Source: Pagrus major
Taxonomy: Eukaryota > Chordata > Actinopteri > Spariformes > Sparidae
Direction of reading: 5' to 3'
Assembly (NCBI RefSeq): GCF_040436345.1
Contig: NC_133225.1
Span: forward strand, 20,254,040 to 20,318,039
DNA length: 64,000 nucleotides
The notes beneath the pieces were generated by a model that did not search any database, was not told the DNA's origin, and saw nothing but the letters and a program-made list of their open reading frames with translations. Positions 26,966-39,690 of this stretch are shown here, piece after piece. Position 1 is the stretch's first letter. Every line of letters starts with the position of its first letter. The translations under genes and the position numbers were made by a program.

Positions 26966-27997
26966 TCGCCGGCTTATGTGATTGGCCATCGCAGCGTGAC
27001 GTCGCGTCATGTTTTGCAATGACGCCTAAATCTCCTGTTTGCTCTGTTTTGGTCTCCTCCATCTGTCTGCTGTACACAGTGCAGTGGGTTCAGAGAACAT
27101 GTTATTGGAAGTGGCTGGGTGGTTAGCAGAGCATGTCAAACATTACCATACACTTTGCTGTGTTGTGGGTACATTGTGTGGAATAATTGCGTGATGTATG
27201 GTATAGTTAGCAAACAAAGCAGCCTATTGTAACCTGTTTGTTGTGTAGTGGTTATACAGTACAGTCATAGCAACAAACAATAGGAGTTAAACAGGCGTGA
27301 ATTAAGTAAAAGTTACTGCCTGTAAGACAAATACTCCAGTTGTATTGTTTGTTTTTTTTGAGTTTGATAGACGATATCTTGGGCGTTTCAATGAGGTAAC
27401 ACAAGTGGGGATTCGTCATGGGCAAAAACATGTTTTATCTGTTTGTTTTACCTGATTCTTCAAAAGCTTTTTTTCTTCAGCTCTTGCACGTGCATGAAAA
27501 CAAGAAGGTTTCCTCTTGTGTTATCAGTTTGGCGAAACGTTGATTGATTGTCTCGTGTGTGGATAGCTGCAGCAGTCAGGTAACTTTTTAACGTTGGAGA
27601 GAATCAAAGAACATTCACGCAGGTACTGTGAGTGCAAATACTTTGGTATGATGTCTGCCTCGTCATACTTTTACTCCACCACACTTCAGGGAGATTTATT
27701 TCACTTTTTACTCCACTTCATGGACTGTGCAGTAACTGATTTTTTAACCAGCGTATAAAATACCGTACATTGTTATAGAATAAATTACCCTGAAGTATAT
27801 CAAGTTTGAGTATGCTACAGCATTAAACATTTATGTCTCCAATCCAGTAATCCAGCAGCCTATATATAATAAATAATAGAACAGAAAAAAGGTCCATTCT
27901 GAGTAACAAGTACCGGTACTTTTTATTCATTTCACTTGTTTTACACAACAACAGGCCATGTTAGACCATCACTGAGGGCACTGAAGTTTGTATTGTG

Positions 27998-28453
27998 CAG
28001 TGATGGAATGTAACTAAGTACATTTACTCAAGTACACACCTTAAGTACAATTTTGAGCTACGTGTACTTTACTTGAGTATTTCCATTTTCTGCTTCTCCA
28101 CTGCATTTTGGGGGCAAATATCATACTTTTTACTCCACTACATCAATCTGATAAGTTACCAGTTACTTTTCAGATTGCATGCTTTATCAAAAAAATGCTG
28201 AATATCACATCCGATAAGTGGCCTTCACATATAAATTACTTTTACTTGTACTTTTAATACTATATACTATATATATTTGCCTGAAAATCACTTTGGATAG
28301 TTAAGTACATTTGATATCAGATTTAAAAACTTTAAGACTTTTACTCAAGTACTATTTGTATGAGTGACTTTGACTTTTACCAAAGTAATGTTTTAACACA
28401 AGAACCATTACTTTTACTGAAGTATGACTTTTGGGTGCTTTTTGCACACACTG
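27998..28453 (+). mobile_element. non-autonomous hAT-like DNA transposon (MITE)
   Basis: It starts CAGTGATGGAATGTAACTAA and ends CACACTG, so the tips are short inverted repeats of CAGTG type. The interior is rich in TACTTTTACT/AAGTA motifs that I recognise from an abundant fish repeat. The 8 bp outside each end (GTATTGTG and GTATCGTT) are similar, consistent with a decayed 8-bp hAT target duplication. No transposase frame is present. Confidence 0.65.
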
Positions 28454-28865
28454 GTATCGTTTTAGGGAATTTGGGGGGTTAAATGGCCTCTGGAGGAGTT
28501 GTCTTCATCAGATATTCATAGCAGTGTAGTGAAGGTTTTGACAAGCATGTAGGAAGATTAAAGTTACATAAAATACGTGCGTAAAAACAAACGGACTCTT
28601 GAGCGCAGGCGACTCTGGAGTTGGGGTGACGATGACGGAACTCAAACATAAAAGCATAATTAATGGCAGTGAGACAACAATAGGTCTGGCCTCGTGTTTG
28701 GTTTTCTCATCCCGTGGACTTTAATTACGACGATAAACCAAAGGAGATCCAATATTTGCACCGTCTGAAGAGGTTAATTGAAATTATGATGACGCATCAT
28801 GCGTATGGGGTGTGTGTTCATGACGGGCGGACTCCGTCTTCCCTGCTTATCCATCATCCACGTCC

Positions 28866-28912
<47 letters not shown>

Positions 28913-28917
28913 CTTTA
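28866..28917. repeat. (GT)n(GA)n microsatellite upstream of b3gnt7
   Basis: A GT run is followed by a GA run, just before the candidate b3gnt7 first exon. A further GA run occurs at 29766-29788. Confidence 0.95.
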
Positions 28918-28919
28918 AA

Positions 28920-29176
28920 GAGCGGCTCTCAGTGAGGGGGTGAGCGCAGTGCTGAGCAGCAGCGCAGACCACATAACGCACATCTGCGCCACCAAGCAAA
29001 ACGACCTCCAAACTCTGCTCGCGTCGATGGAAAGGATTATTTTATTTCATTTTTTATTGTTTTAAACCGACGAGACATAATCTGAACCACCTCCCACTTT
29101 TCTGGGCTCGATCGATCTGCATTTTCTATTGGGGGTATCATCTTGAATCGACCGCGTAAAAAACATCAGAGAAAAC
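28920..29176 (+). other. candidate 5' non-coding exon of b3gnt7
   Basis: The b3gnt7 coding exon is preceded by a clean acceptor (CCCAG at 30905-30909) two bases before the ATG, so an upstream exon must exist. This more GC-rich segment ends in a strong donor (GAAAAC|GTAAGT, exon end 29176) and is the best candidate. It contains an ATG-led short frame. Start position and use are unproven. Confidence 0.35.
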
Positions 29177-29765
29177 GTAAGTGGAAATCTTCTTTTTTCG
29201 ACATTTCATTACTGAATGATGGGTTAACAATTGTACGTGATGCTGAGCTGACTTGTTTGGTTTGGTTGAATCTCTGCATGTTTACCGCCCACGAGTCTCG
29301 AACTCCGGGTCTTAAAACTCTTGGAAGTTTTCTCAGCAAGATTTTAACTGTAGAAAATGTGTTCACTGCCGAGATTAAGAGAGCAATATAGCCTGTTTCC
29401 CAAATTAAACAGCTTGTTTAAAGGAAAATAAAACTATCAAGATGATACAACGGATCTTATAGGTATTTTATAAAATAAATTAAAAAATAAATCATAAATA
29501 AATAAAAATAAGTACATTTCATCATCAATAAATGCGATTTTCTCTGATTTAAAGTCTGCATTTCGGTGTGTTGGCTTAGCCCTCAAGGGGCCCACATGGG
29601 AGTGTCCCTGGGGTCGTGGATGTAGGTAACGAGCCCTGGCATGACAATTTCCAGGAGGGCTTACTTCACTTTCCTCAAGTACATTCCACGTTTCCTCAGA
29701 AATGAAACCGCTCAGATAAAAAGGTGACAAGCGCAACTTATCTCTGCTGCGCGTGAGTCATGTTA

Positions 29766-29788
29766 GAGAGAGAGAGAGAGAGAGAGAA
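29766..29788. repeat. (GA)n microsatellite
   Basis: About 11 GA units, in the presumed first intron of b3gnt7. Confidence 0.95.
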
Positions 29789-30910
29789 AAAGGAGGCGTA
29801 CAGTGAAACACACAGGGAGGATTTTAGATTTCTGTCTGTCTTTTCCTGTGGTTTGTGTGCAGTATAGCTACAGAGAAAAAGTCATATGTGATCATAGTCC
29901 CCTTAGGCTGGTCTTTGCTTTGCTGGCTGTAAAATTGCAAGTATATGTCTGAAGATCTTTTTAACATGCGGGAACTTATCATCCGTCCTTCTTTGTTTTA
30001 TTGGTTAAAGGATGACACAGCAAGTGTTCTCCTCTAATCTCTCTCTTCTAATGTGACCATGCGGTTAAACCTCAAAGGGATCATTTATGGATTTCTGTGC
30101 ATGTTTGCCCGTATTTTTATATACGACATATAAGTCTCAAAGTGTTTTAATCATGGTCCAAAGCACTTCATAATTATGTTTTGAAAACTGCTGTGTAAAT
30201 CACGTTTATAGTTATTAGTCATGTAGTTATTAATAGTTATTTATTTAGTTTTAAACTGGTCAGACGTCCATATCTTATGGAACTGAGTCGTGACAATGGT
30301 GTAATTGAAAAACGTACACTCGGTGTGTTATTCTCCGTCCTAGTCATTCGGTGCTGAGTGGCATGCAGTTTTTGCGCACGATGCAGATACTGATGTTGGG
30401 GAGTTAAACATTCGGCCACTACGCACACATTTTTCGCAGTGATCCCTCATATGTGGTTATCAAACCCTTGTGATAAATATCTATAATGGAGGCAGGATAT
30501 TTTAGAGTTTGATAACAGTATTGTCTATAAATGTCATCAGTGAACTGAAACTGTGAACTTCACCCAAAGTTGAGTTTAATAAGTTATGAATTCCAGGGAA
30601 AGATTCTGGTTAAGTTTTACAGAAGAGCAATAGAAAGTATCCTGACTGGAAATATCACAAATTGGTTTGTGCACGGCCCAGAACAGGAAGCTTCTTGTAC
30701 CTTGAGTCACCTAAGCATTGTTTTTTGTACTGTGTTCTTTTAAACCAAAAAGATTTCAGATTTCATATATTTGATAGGCCAATATCGCCCAATCTACTAG
30801 GTAGATCACAGTTAAATTAGAGTTTAAAAACAGAAAACAGACTAAATAAATCCATTTAAAGGTAGTAGCCATATCTCATACTGACATCTTGATCTTTGTC
30901 TTCACCCAGG

Positions 30911-32155
30911 ATGAACAACAGAGATCGCTGGAGGGTGTACAAGAGGCTGTGCTTCATGTTTTTCCTGGCTGCAGTGGCGCTGACTGTTGTCCAGAGAGGG
31001 AACATCAACATAGGTGCTCCCTTCGAACTCCAGAGGCAGGCTCGCATGGATGCCTCTGCGGGAGTGGAGCCCGGATTGAAGAATGACTTGTACCTGGAGA
31101 TAAAAAGCTTCTGGAAGGCTGGCAAACACCTGGCGGTGCCCAAACTTCAGGCCACCACAAAGCAGTCCACCACCATCAATGAGGAGAGCAGCCCCAGAAT
31201 CTGGGATGTAACCAGCACCAACTGTACCGCCAACCTCAACCTCTCAAGTCAGGATTGGTTTGCGGGCCTGGAGCAAAATTTCAAACAGTTCATGCTTTAT
31301 CGACACTGCCGCTACTTCCCCATGATCCTCAACCACCCAGGTAAGTGCGCAGGGGACATATATTTGCTCATGGTAATAAAATCCGTAGCCACGCAGCATG
31401 ACCGCAGGGAGGTCATCCGAAAAACCTGGGGCAAAGAGCAGGTGGTTGACGGCAAGAGGGTTAAGATCCTTTTCCTTCTTGGTAAACCCCCAAATGAGGA
31501 GGAGAGAGTGAACCATCAGAAGCTGGTGGAGTACGAGGACCAGATCTATGGGGATATCCTCCAGTGGGACTTCCTGGATAGCTTCTTCAACCTCACGCTG
31601 AAAGAAACTCACTTCCTCAAATGGTTCCACACTTATTGCCCCAAAGTACACTACATCTTCAAGGGGGACGATGACGTCTTTGTCAGCGTCGAGAACATCT
31701 TTGAGTATCTAGAAAGCAGCAAGCACGCAGAGAACCTGTTTGTGGGGGACGTGATTTTCAAGGCTAAGCCCATTCGTAGAAAGGAGAACAAATACTACAT
31801 CCCCCAGGCTATGTATAACAAGACACTCTACCCTCCATATGCAGGCGGAGGCGGTTTTCTGATGGACGGACCTCTGGCGAGGAGGCTTTACTGGGTGGCG
31901 GACACCCTGGAGCTCTACCCCATCGATGATGTGTTCTTGGGCATGTGTCTGGAGGTGCTTCAGGTCACTCCTATCAAACACAACGCCTTTAAGACGTTTG
32001 GCTTGGTGAAAAATAAAAACAGTAAGATGAACAGAGAACCCTGTTTCTTTAGGAGCATGATTGTGGTGCACAAGCTGCTCCCGTCGGACCTCATGGACAT
32101 GTGGAATCTGGTCAACAGTGACCTGGTCTGCTCACAGAAAGTGGAGATCCTATAG
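30911..32155 (+). CDS. b3gnt7: UDP-GlcNAc:betaGal beta-1,3-N-acetylglucosaminyltransferase 7
   Basis: 414-residue type II Golgi enzyme of glycosyltransferase family 31. By family knowledge it adds beta-1,3-GlcNAc to galactose and takes part in making keratan sulfate and poly-lactosamine chains. The start is the ATG at 30911, two bases after the acceptor; anything in frame upstream would lie in the intron. A short basic cytoplasmic tip is followed by one membrane anchor (about residues 13-28) and a stem. The catalytic part has the family strings WDVTSTNC, YRHCRYFP, TQHDRREVIRKTWG, YEDQIYGDILQWDFLD, NLTLKETHFLKW, the DDD metal-binding motif (residues 253-255, in FKGDDDVFV), YPPYAGGGGFLM and ELYPIDDVFLGMC, and ends CSQKVEIL. 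Length and C-terminus closely match mammalian B3GNT7 (about 400 residues). N-glycosylation sequons occur at NCT, NLS and NLT. The gene converges on ncl, as in human. Confidence 0.96.
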   Translation: MNNRDRWRVYKRLCFMFFLAAVALTVVQRGNINIGAPFELQRQARMDASAGVEPGLKNDLYLEIKSFWKAGKHLAVPKLQATTKQSTTINEESSPRIWDVTSTNCTANLNLSSQDWFAGLEQNFKQFMLYRHCRYFPMILNHPGKCAGDIYLLMVIKSVATQHDRREVIRKTWGKEQVVDGKRVKILFLLGKPPNEEERVNHQKLVEYEDQIYGDILQWDFLDSFFNLTLKETHFLKWFHTYCPKVHYIFKGDDDVFVSVENIFEYLESSKHAENLFVGDVIFKAKPIRRKENKYYIPQAMYNKTLYPPYAGGGGFLMDGPLARRLYWVADTLELYPIDDVFLGMCLEVLQVTPIKHNAFKTFGLVKNKNSKMNREPCFFRSMIVVHKLLPSDLMDMWNLVNSDLVCSQKVEIL

Positions 32156-32550
32156 CTTGATGGGTAACACCAGGTATGGACAGCACCAAGAGCTGCACCT
32201 CGGTGGATACTAGTATGATGCAGTAAACTCTCCTTTATGTGGAGAAGGACAGTGGACAATATTTGAATTTGCAGTTTCTGTGCAGAAATGCAATTTTCGG
32301 GGGAACAAGTAAAGTAAATTATATAGAGTTTTTAAAGGTTGTTGACTTAGAATTATGTATTTATATTGGCATTGTGAAGGACTCACACTGTCAGCACGCA
32401 GATTCAGAGACAATAACAGGAATAACAAGTAATGGCATCGTGTGGCTAACACCTACATATTTGCTTCTGCTAGTTTGATATGGTGACATGGCAAACTCAT
32501 TAATGTGAATACACGAAGATTTAAGTTAATGGTCCACTTTGCGAGAAAAT

Positions 32551-32669
32551 TGATTTCTGACTCTCACTCCCAACTCGTCAAATACTGACGCTTTGGGATG
32601 GCGACCGACCCGACCTTCAATCCCAAAGCGTCAGGATTTTACGAGTTGGGAATGAGACTCAAAAATCAG
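32551..32669. repeat. long hairpin / palindromic MITE in b3gnt7 3' UTR
   Basis: Two arms of about 49 bp (32551-32599 and 32620-32669) are inverted copies with only about six differences. They share CCCAACTCGT and TGACGCTTTGGGAT and are separated by about 20 bp rich in CGACC. If b3gnt7 is transcribed through it, the mRNA would form a long stem. The arrangement is typical of small palindromic fish elements. Confidence 0.9.
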
Positions 32670-33395
32670 CTTCCTTACTCAAAGTCCTTGCAAGGACAAA
32701 ACAACAAATCTGTTTAATTTGCTGTAGCATATTGTGCTTTCAGGTTGGTCAGAGGGAAATCATGCTTGGCTTAGTTTGATCGTAGCAGTCATGCACACCT
32801 GTAGTTGTTAGCATTTTGGGTTTGTACTAAGTGTTACACATTGCTTTCACTTGAACCAGTGTGCTGTAGTGGCTTCAAATGGCTTCAAGTAAGAGAAAGA
32901 AACAACCCTCTCTACCTCAGTGATTTGGTTAAAACTCTTCTTCACCATTTCTACTGTAACCATGATAAGATTTTAATCACTTTTTGTACTGTAGAGGTCC
33001 TTGCACTCTCTCTTTTTTTTTAATGTGATTGACTTGATCTGGACTTCTACTACTCTAAAACTACTGGAAACTTGTGGAAAATGTTACGTGTATGCGGTCT
33101 GTGGATTTGAATGTGCTGATATACTTGACATGGATTCGGTAGAGGGTTTATGATGACACTGTGAACTAAAACTAATGCTGGTACGAGTATCTGACATGTT
33201 AATTTAATTGTCCCCCAGTACAGGGCAAATGTGGGGTTCTTCTATTTAATTTAAAGCATCAGATGAGGGTATTAAAGGAATGTTCAATGATTATAAAGCT
33301 GAATGTTTTGGGGGGAGGGGTAGCGGGTGATGATTAAGTATCGGTGATGTAAATATGTGTAAAAAATCTAAAATGTACATAGAATGGCATTTGCA

Positions 33396-33401
33396 AATAA
33401 A
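33396..33401 (+). terminator. candidate poly(A) signal of b3gnt7
   Basis: AATAAA followed within 30 bp by a TGTTGTCTTTG stretch (GU-rich downstream element). This is the best-placed signal after the stop codon. Confidence 0.55.
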
Positions 33402-34855
33402 CATCTTGACAATAGTGTTGTCTTTGAAAATCTGTCCTAGATCAGCTGTTTTTGTGTTTTGCCTTATCAACATCGAACATCTATGTGAAAATCCGCATAA
33501 AGTCACCCAACAATAGTGTCCGGTGTCGACATGTGTGGATCAGTTACGCAACTAAACAGTAAAGAAAACACATGTGCTCAAGCCGCTCCGAAAAGTAATA
33601 ACGGTGTACCCATTCAGTCAGTGGTGAGCAAGAGTATATTCTGTCTGCCGGTGATGAGATGTGATGAGAACTCATCCGTGTATGAATATAAAAGACAGCT
33701 GCTTTATAGCGTTTACAGTACATCTCAGAAGAAATATGACTCAACTTTCTCCAATAATCTTTTGTCATTTGGCATGGAAACTTTACATGTTCCTGACTCA
33801 GTGTTACATTTCACACTGTTTATGTTAAGCGTCTCCGTCAAATATTGTGTGTCTTTTCACTGCGCAGAACGGCTGAGACTGATACCGCCAAGTTCACAGC
33901 GAAGACATTGTTGAGAGCTTTAAGTTGGCCCAAAAAGACAAAAGAGTGCATCGCAATACAAAACAAATACCTTCCTGTTGTTCTTCACAATTCTGCTCAG
34001 GACAAAGACAAAAAAGCCTCACAGAAACTGTATCTGCTCTATATTGTGTTTCACAAGGGGTACACTCACCAGCACAGAAGCAAAGCTTAAGAGGGTTTAT
34101 CTCTTTCGATTGTCCTTTGTTTAACACAAGGTGCAACTGATATGGAGTCAAGCTGAGTTATATAAATCGGTGTGGTATATCCTCCATGACCTGACAATGG
34201 AGATCTACCTGTTGTTTACTGTCTGTGATTAAGTTTTTATTGAGGTCTAACCCTGCAGAGACTGTTTTAACAAGTCAGAACAAAGGACAGAGGTAAGAGT
34301 AAGCAACTGTGAACTTAAAGATGTTTGAGTAGCAGCTGTAAGACCACTGATCACATTTCCTTGGTTGTTTGGCGTCCTGGGAGTCCAGGTGCTGGCAACA
34401 TCGGGGTGTCAATGGGGGGTGACAAGTAATTTATTGGTGTGAGTGAATTCTTCTAAATAACCCCTATTTCAAAGAAACACAAGTTACACAAGGATGTTCC
34501 TGTGTGAGAAAGAGGAACCAACCTTTGCTTTCATCATGAAATTGGGTTACATTAATGACAGTTGGGAAGTCTGTCATTGTCCCCAGGCATTCTGTAAAAC
34601 AAATGTAAGTAAATTGTGATTTCAGCTGAACTCATAGTGGTAGAAGTAAGACGTTTTCTCTTTCACTGCTGTACTGTACTGTCTCTTCTGCAAAAGGGAT
34701 CTTGATCCAGATGAGATCACCTGATTAAATAAAGGTTGTGATGTCGGGATTATGAGTGAAATCTCTCAACCACTATTGGAAGGATTGTTGTAACATTTTG
34801 CATCAAAATTCAACCAAATGACGTAGGTTAAGTAGCGTGGGATCATGGGAGGTGC

Positions 34856-35040
34856 CTTCATTGTTAAACAACCACCATTGCTGACGAAAATCTCAGGGAG
34901 AAATGGTCCTGGACAAGGTTATATAGTAAAGACTCTTAGACTTGGACAGACTCTCTTGCTGTAGTTATGGAGATATGCAACCAAATGAAACGCAACGTTA
35001 CCGCGAATAATATATGGATCTCTCTGGGTTTGAACATTGT
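34856..35040 (+). repeat. dispersed repeat B, copy 2
   Basis: Second copy of the element at 24711-24864, in the same orientation. It has an extra segment in the middle (around ACAAGGTTATATAG) that copy 1 lacks. Confidence 0.7.
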
Positions 35041-35084
35041 TGACAACATTGACACATTAATGCAGAAATGTTACATAGTATTGC

Positions 35085-35215
35085 TTTAATGTTTTATGCT
35101 AATTAGCATGTTAATGAACTCAACTGGTAAACGTGGTGGAGTTGGCATGTTAGCATTGTCATTGTGAGCATGTTAGCATTTAGCACAAGGCACTGCTGAG
35201 TGCCACTACAGCTCT
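35085..35215. repeat. TTAGCATG-rich interspersed repeat
   Basis: Short repeated words (GCATGTTAGCATT, GCTAATTAGCATGTTAA) and CAAGGCACTGCTGAGTGCC form a pattern I recognise from fish repeats. Class unknown. Confidence 0.5.
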
Positions 35216-35216
35216 T

Positions 35217-35597
35217 AAAGGCTAACTCTACCGATCCTCTACATAAAGCGTGTATACAGTTGCATTGTGGGTAATGTGGGTGGCAGGTTTTGAAAAGCAG
35301 TCCACTGGCTTAGCATTGGACTCTTATAACAAGAGGACTCATTATGCATGAGTTTAAAAACAAATTTTATTCCACGCATTCTTCTTCCTTTTCAAAACCT
35401 GCCACCTACATTACCCACAATGCAACTTAACAACTGACAACTGAGTTAACTTAACTCCATCAGTGGAGGCAATTTATTAGATTCCATGCAGCTTCCTCTC
35501 GAGTCACAAAAGGCTGTATACTACTTTTTTCACATATGCAGCAGTACTCCCCAAGACCTGTAAACACACTTTAATACAAATCGGTGGAGTTACCTTC
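35217..35597. mobile_element. palindromic non-autonomous element (about 380 bp)
   Basis: The outer ends are inverted copies (CTAACTCTACCGAT near 35222; ATCGGTGGAGTTA at 35579-35591). An inner pair of 38-bp arms (35260-35297 and 35388-35425) is inverted with one mismatch. There is no open frame of note. Nested inverted repeats without coding content fit a foldback-type or MITE-like element. Confidence 0.75.
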
Positions 35598-38500
35598 AAT
35601 CTTTTTACTCATCATAAAGAAATATATCAGAAACATTTTACTCATATCCTTAACAAAAACCACTTGTGTGCTACTTATCTCAATCAATTAGTTAATAAAG
35701 ATAATAAATTACTCAGCAATCAGACTCAGACTACACAAAAACACAAAAAAACAATAAATGTATTTGAACTAGAGACATGGCGGGAGAATGACTTTTAAGG
35801 TGTCCTTGCGATCAGTCATTGCCTGTACTGCAGCTGAGTGAGCACATTGGAATGTTTTTATTTGTCAGTGCTCAAGTGTGTACTGTATTTGTGTGTGCGA
35901 GACACAAAGAGTGTAGACCGGATATAAAAAATGAGGAAGATGAATTATGTCTCCTGCACTTCCTCAAAGCTCCGGCTTGAACACCTGCAAGCAGAGAGAA
36001 ACCTAAAACCCAAAGATGTGCCAGTCGGTAAGAGTTGCATTAAAGACCAACAGATAAACTTGTTGCGCAGCGGTCAAGTAACAGATACATTCTGAATTCC
36101 TGCAAGCCCAAAGGACTGGGAAAAAAATGGAAGAAATGACTCACTAACCATCAGCCAAAATTGACTATCACCTACTGCAAGTCCCACTCCAGTGGTGATA
36201 TTTTACTGTACGATGTGAGTACACGCCCAGCTTTCCAGCCTGCCTGCAGACCAGGAGCTGCATATTTGTTGACACTAATTGGAGGAAGCTTTTGATGTCA
36301 GCGTGGTCGATGGGTCAGCTGGAAGGGGCTGCAAGCTTTCACACTAGCCCTCTATTTTCTTCAAAGGCCTCTGGAGCACCATCATTGGCATGGCTAAAGA
36401 GGGGAATGTTGTTGCTTGGGCTAAAATTAAAAAGAACATTCCACAACCTACAGACAGCCTCTCTCGGGCATCACAGAACATCTCATACACCATGACGTGC
36501 CAGTAATCACTAATCATGTATACTGTAGATTACATTCCTGCTAATCTCTCGAGTTTAAAGATGCTGTAAGCATTGTCGTCGTTTCAGCTAACTTACTGTC
36601 TGTTTCGCAGTAAGCAACCCCCTCCCTCCTCTCTTCACTGGAATTGGTAGTTTTTTAAAAAAAAACCCCAACAGCTACAGTCAACGCACAAAGACTGGCC
36701 TGAAACGGCAACTGGTATCGTGTGACTTGTGGCAGCATTATGCAAATATAAACATTAATATCACTGCAAACATCAGACTCCATGGAAGTCCATTGTATAC
36801 TTTGCAAACAGTTTCCAGACTTGCAAAGCTGTTTGAGATTAAATTAATATTAGCAAATAAGGCTTTATCAATCTTTTCGCGGGTAACTCCCTGAGCCTTT
36901 GCTCCCCATGGGATTTATCATACTGAAAATGGTCCTTGTGTTTGCATTAGGGTGCACCAGCAGCAGCAGATTTATACATGCGGAGCACCTTGGTAACCGT
37001 GCATGCATACCCGTCTGCACGTGCATTGAAGATACAAAGCATAGGATGGTCTTTTATTTAACAAACATCTAGGAAATGTAAAGAAGATAAATCCTTATTT
37101 GTATGCCCGCTCAAGGACAGTGTAGTCCCTGACTCACCATGTCACACTGGAAAACAGGCCAAGCCAATGCGACTTCATAGTACATCTGTGCTATAGGACA
37201 CCATGTACTTGACAAAGATTCATTGTGAAGAGGACTCCGAGCCGTATACTCCCCTTTAAAGAGGGTCCTATTTAGACCAGCCACTGTACGAATGAGATAA
37301 AGTATCAGTCTCTGTCCTCTCTGCTCCTCACAATGCCCTATTGACTCAGCATCACTGGATAAAACAGTGACATGCTGATGGAGGTTTACTCATAAAATGC
37401 AAAACTGGAGGGTAACATATCCCCAACCTCACCTCACTGAATCACAATTGCTTCCTTTATTAGGAAGTGAGTTACATCACTCTACAACACAGAGATAGGC
37501 AGCTTGCAACTTTTATTTCGCTGCTAAATATGACTGGTCGCATGTGTATTTGATCAACTGGGTACTGAAGCCCACGTTAATACGTCCATGTGGATGACAA
37601 AAAATGAAAAAGAACAGCAGGAAAGCACTCAAAGGTGAACTCAGACATGGAAAAGAAAGCACACAGGTCATTCTAGACGGCTGACATAACGCCACAGAGA
37701 AAAGTGAGCATGACCTCTGTCACCGTTCAAGGCGGGGGGCAACAAATCTCTAAATGGAGGTATTCAGTGGTGCCATCATCAGTGCCTCCCGCCCAGGCAC
37801 CTTCAGGAACAAAGATCCCTGTTCAGCTACCAGCGCCACAGGATGACAGCATACTGCTGTCCCCTGTCTGGTAGTGTCACTGACAGAGGGAACTGGCCAG
37901 CAGCTCAGGGTCACTGTTAATCAAGTCCTGCTGCCAGTTTACATAGGATATGTTTTTCTCCTACTTAAATGTACATAATTAGTTTGTTTAGCTTTGTTTT
38001 AGCTGTCTGTATCTTCTGAGATGTGAACCCTCATTTTCAGACTTGCCTTTCAAGCCTCACCTCTTAGTAAGAGGTTCAAATCTTAATGTCCTCTTTTCTT
38101 TTGCAGCTTGCAACTAAAAGAAACTTACCATCAGAATTTACAGTAAGTGAATAAACTGCTCAAATGTAAAGCAACAATTCATCAATTAGTTGCCGAATTT
38201 CAAATTAATTGCCAACTATATTTGTTAACCAATTTATTGGTTTGAGTATTTTTTTTTTTCCAGAAAAAAAGTCATAATTCTGATTCCAGTTTAAGTGTAA
38301 ATATGTTCTGGTCTCTTTACTCTTGTATGACAGTAAACAGAATATCTTTGTATGAATAAAGGGCATGTGTAGATGCAGTTCATGCCAAGCCATTACCCAT
38401 AGGTTCTCTGCCAGTTGTGGGATTTGAATAGGCAAAGTTCACCAACAATATACGTCATTAAATCTGTAGTCTTGCCATGAAACGGCAGAACACCAATCGT

Positions 38501-39690
38501 TTGAGAGTTCTGGCCATTGTCTGAGGTGTTACACTGCCACCTGGTGGAAAAGGAAGTTCATTGTCTATCAGCCATTTTCTGCTGACTTATTAACAGTGAC
38601 ACAGGTTACACTTAAGTCATCACTGTTGCCCGTATGCACAACTATTGGTGTAAGCTTACAAACGTGACCATCTTCAATTCATTCCGATTCAATCCGCTGG
38701 GCAACACAATTTTTAGCACCCATTAATATAATGCAATACAACAGCACCATAAATCCATTACTACCAGAGTTGACAAATGGACGAGCTTCAAATGTAGAAT
38801 TTATTTTAGGGATGTTGTATTGCATTAGATGTGGTTAGCTGCATTAGCAAATCAGTAAATGTACCAAACTTGGCAACTACTGACACTTATCCATATTCAA
38901 GAATAACCCAGGCCTGAGGGACCCTGCTGATACTTATTCAATGCTTAAGGTAGACAAGGATACAATGGAGAGACATTTAAAAATCACCACCTAGAAGATT
39001 TTAATTGATCATGTGAAAATCTTGAGATTTTCAGATGGGAAAAAATTAGTCAATGCACTACAAATAGTTTATGTTACATACATAAGAGGGCAGTTCATCC
39101 TCTGAATCAGACACCGACTGTGCCCCCACCAAGCAAACATGACTGAACATCTTTGCCATATTAACAACCAACTCTAGAGCACTGACTCAAATCTTCTATC
39201 AAAATATGCTTTGCACATTACAGTAAAACAGTTGGCAACTAAAGCAAACTAAACAACAAACAAAATAAAAACAAAAACATATGGATACAGGTGTATTTTC
39301 TTTTTTTTTTTTTACAAAAGGTAAAATTAAATCATACAAACTGTTTAAATTTACACAATGTATCTGACAAAGACGAGCGTATTTTTCACAGCAAACCTGT
39401 TTGCCAGACCCATTCCATTTCACTCGTTCGGAAAAGCAAGTAAGCTAATGAGGGCAAGAGGTGCAGGTTTTGCATTAGGGACATTCAGTACTAACACGTA
39501 GCACTTGAGCTGAGAAGGTCAGAAGTACCAGTCTGGCACAGTAGGGTGGGGGAGGTTTCAGGGGTCTAAATAAAGGGCTAAAATGCCCATTAACAGTTAA
39601 ATATATAATCAATGACGCTTTCTGGAATGTCCAAAAGCTCTGAAAAGTGATGAAACCAGAGTCCATTCAAAAAGTAAAATAGACTAGGAT

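Larger units (their letters stand above)
19277..28900. other. armc9-b3gnt7 intergenic region
   Basis: No gene was recognised. It contains interspersed repeats (19899-20165, 22362-22600, 24711-24864, 26155-26345, 26900-26965, 27998-28453), ATG and ATT microsatellites, and a diverged local duplication (23424-23504 with 24041-24121). The longest frames (20450-20875 minus, 25009-25437 minus) show no family motif. Regulatory elements of b3gnt7 may lie here but cannot be called. Confidence 0.7.
32156..33401 (+). other. b3gnt7 3' UTR
   Basis: About 1.2 kb of AT-rich non-coding sequence between the stop codon and an AATAAA at 33396-33401. It includes a long inverted repeat (32551-32669). Open frames within it have no family features. 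Confidence 0.55.
33402..39690. other. b3gnt7-ncl intergenic region
   Basis: No gene was recognised. It contains dispersed repeat B (34856-35040), a TTAGCATG-rich repeat (about 35085-35215) and a palindromic element (35217-35597). The part nearest 39691 should include the ncl 3' UTR, since ncl runs leftwards, but I could not fix its poly(A) site. The open frame 33516-33914 has no family motif. Confidence 0.65.

Noticed and set aside
30896..30910. Start of b3gnt7 five codons upstream, at a TTG
   Set aside because: These bases belong to the intron's pyrimidine tract and acceptor; the first ATG after the splice is at 30911.
33516..33914. 132-codon plus-strand frame downstream of b3gnt7
   Set aside because: No recognisable motif; it starts beyond the likely poly(A) signal and lacks other gene signals.
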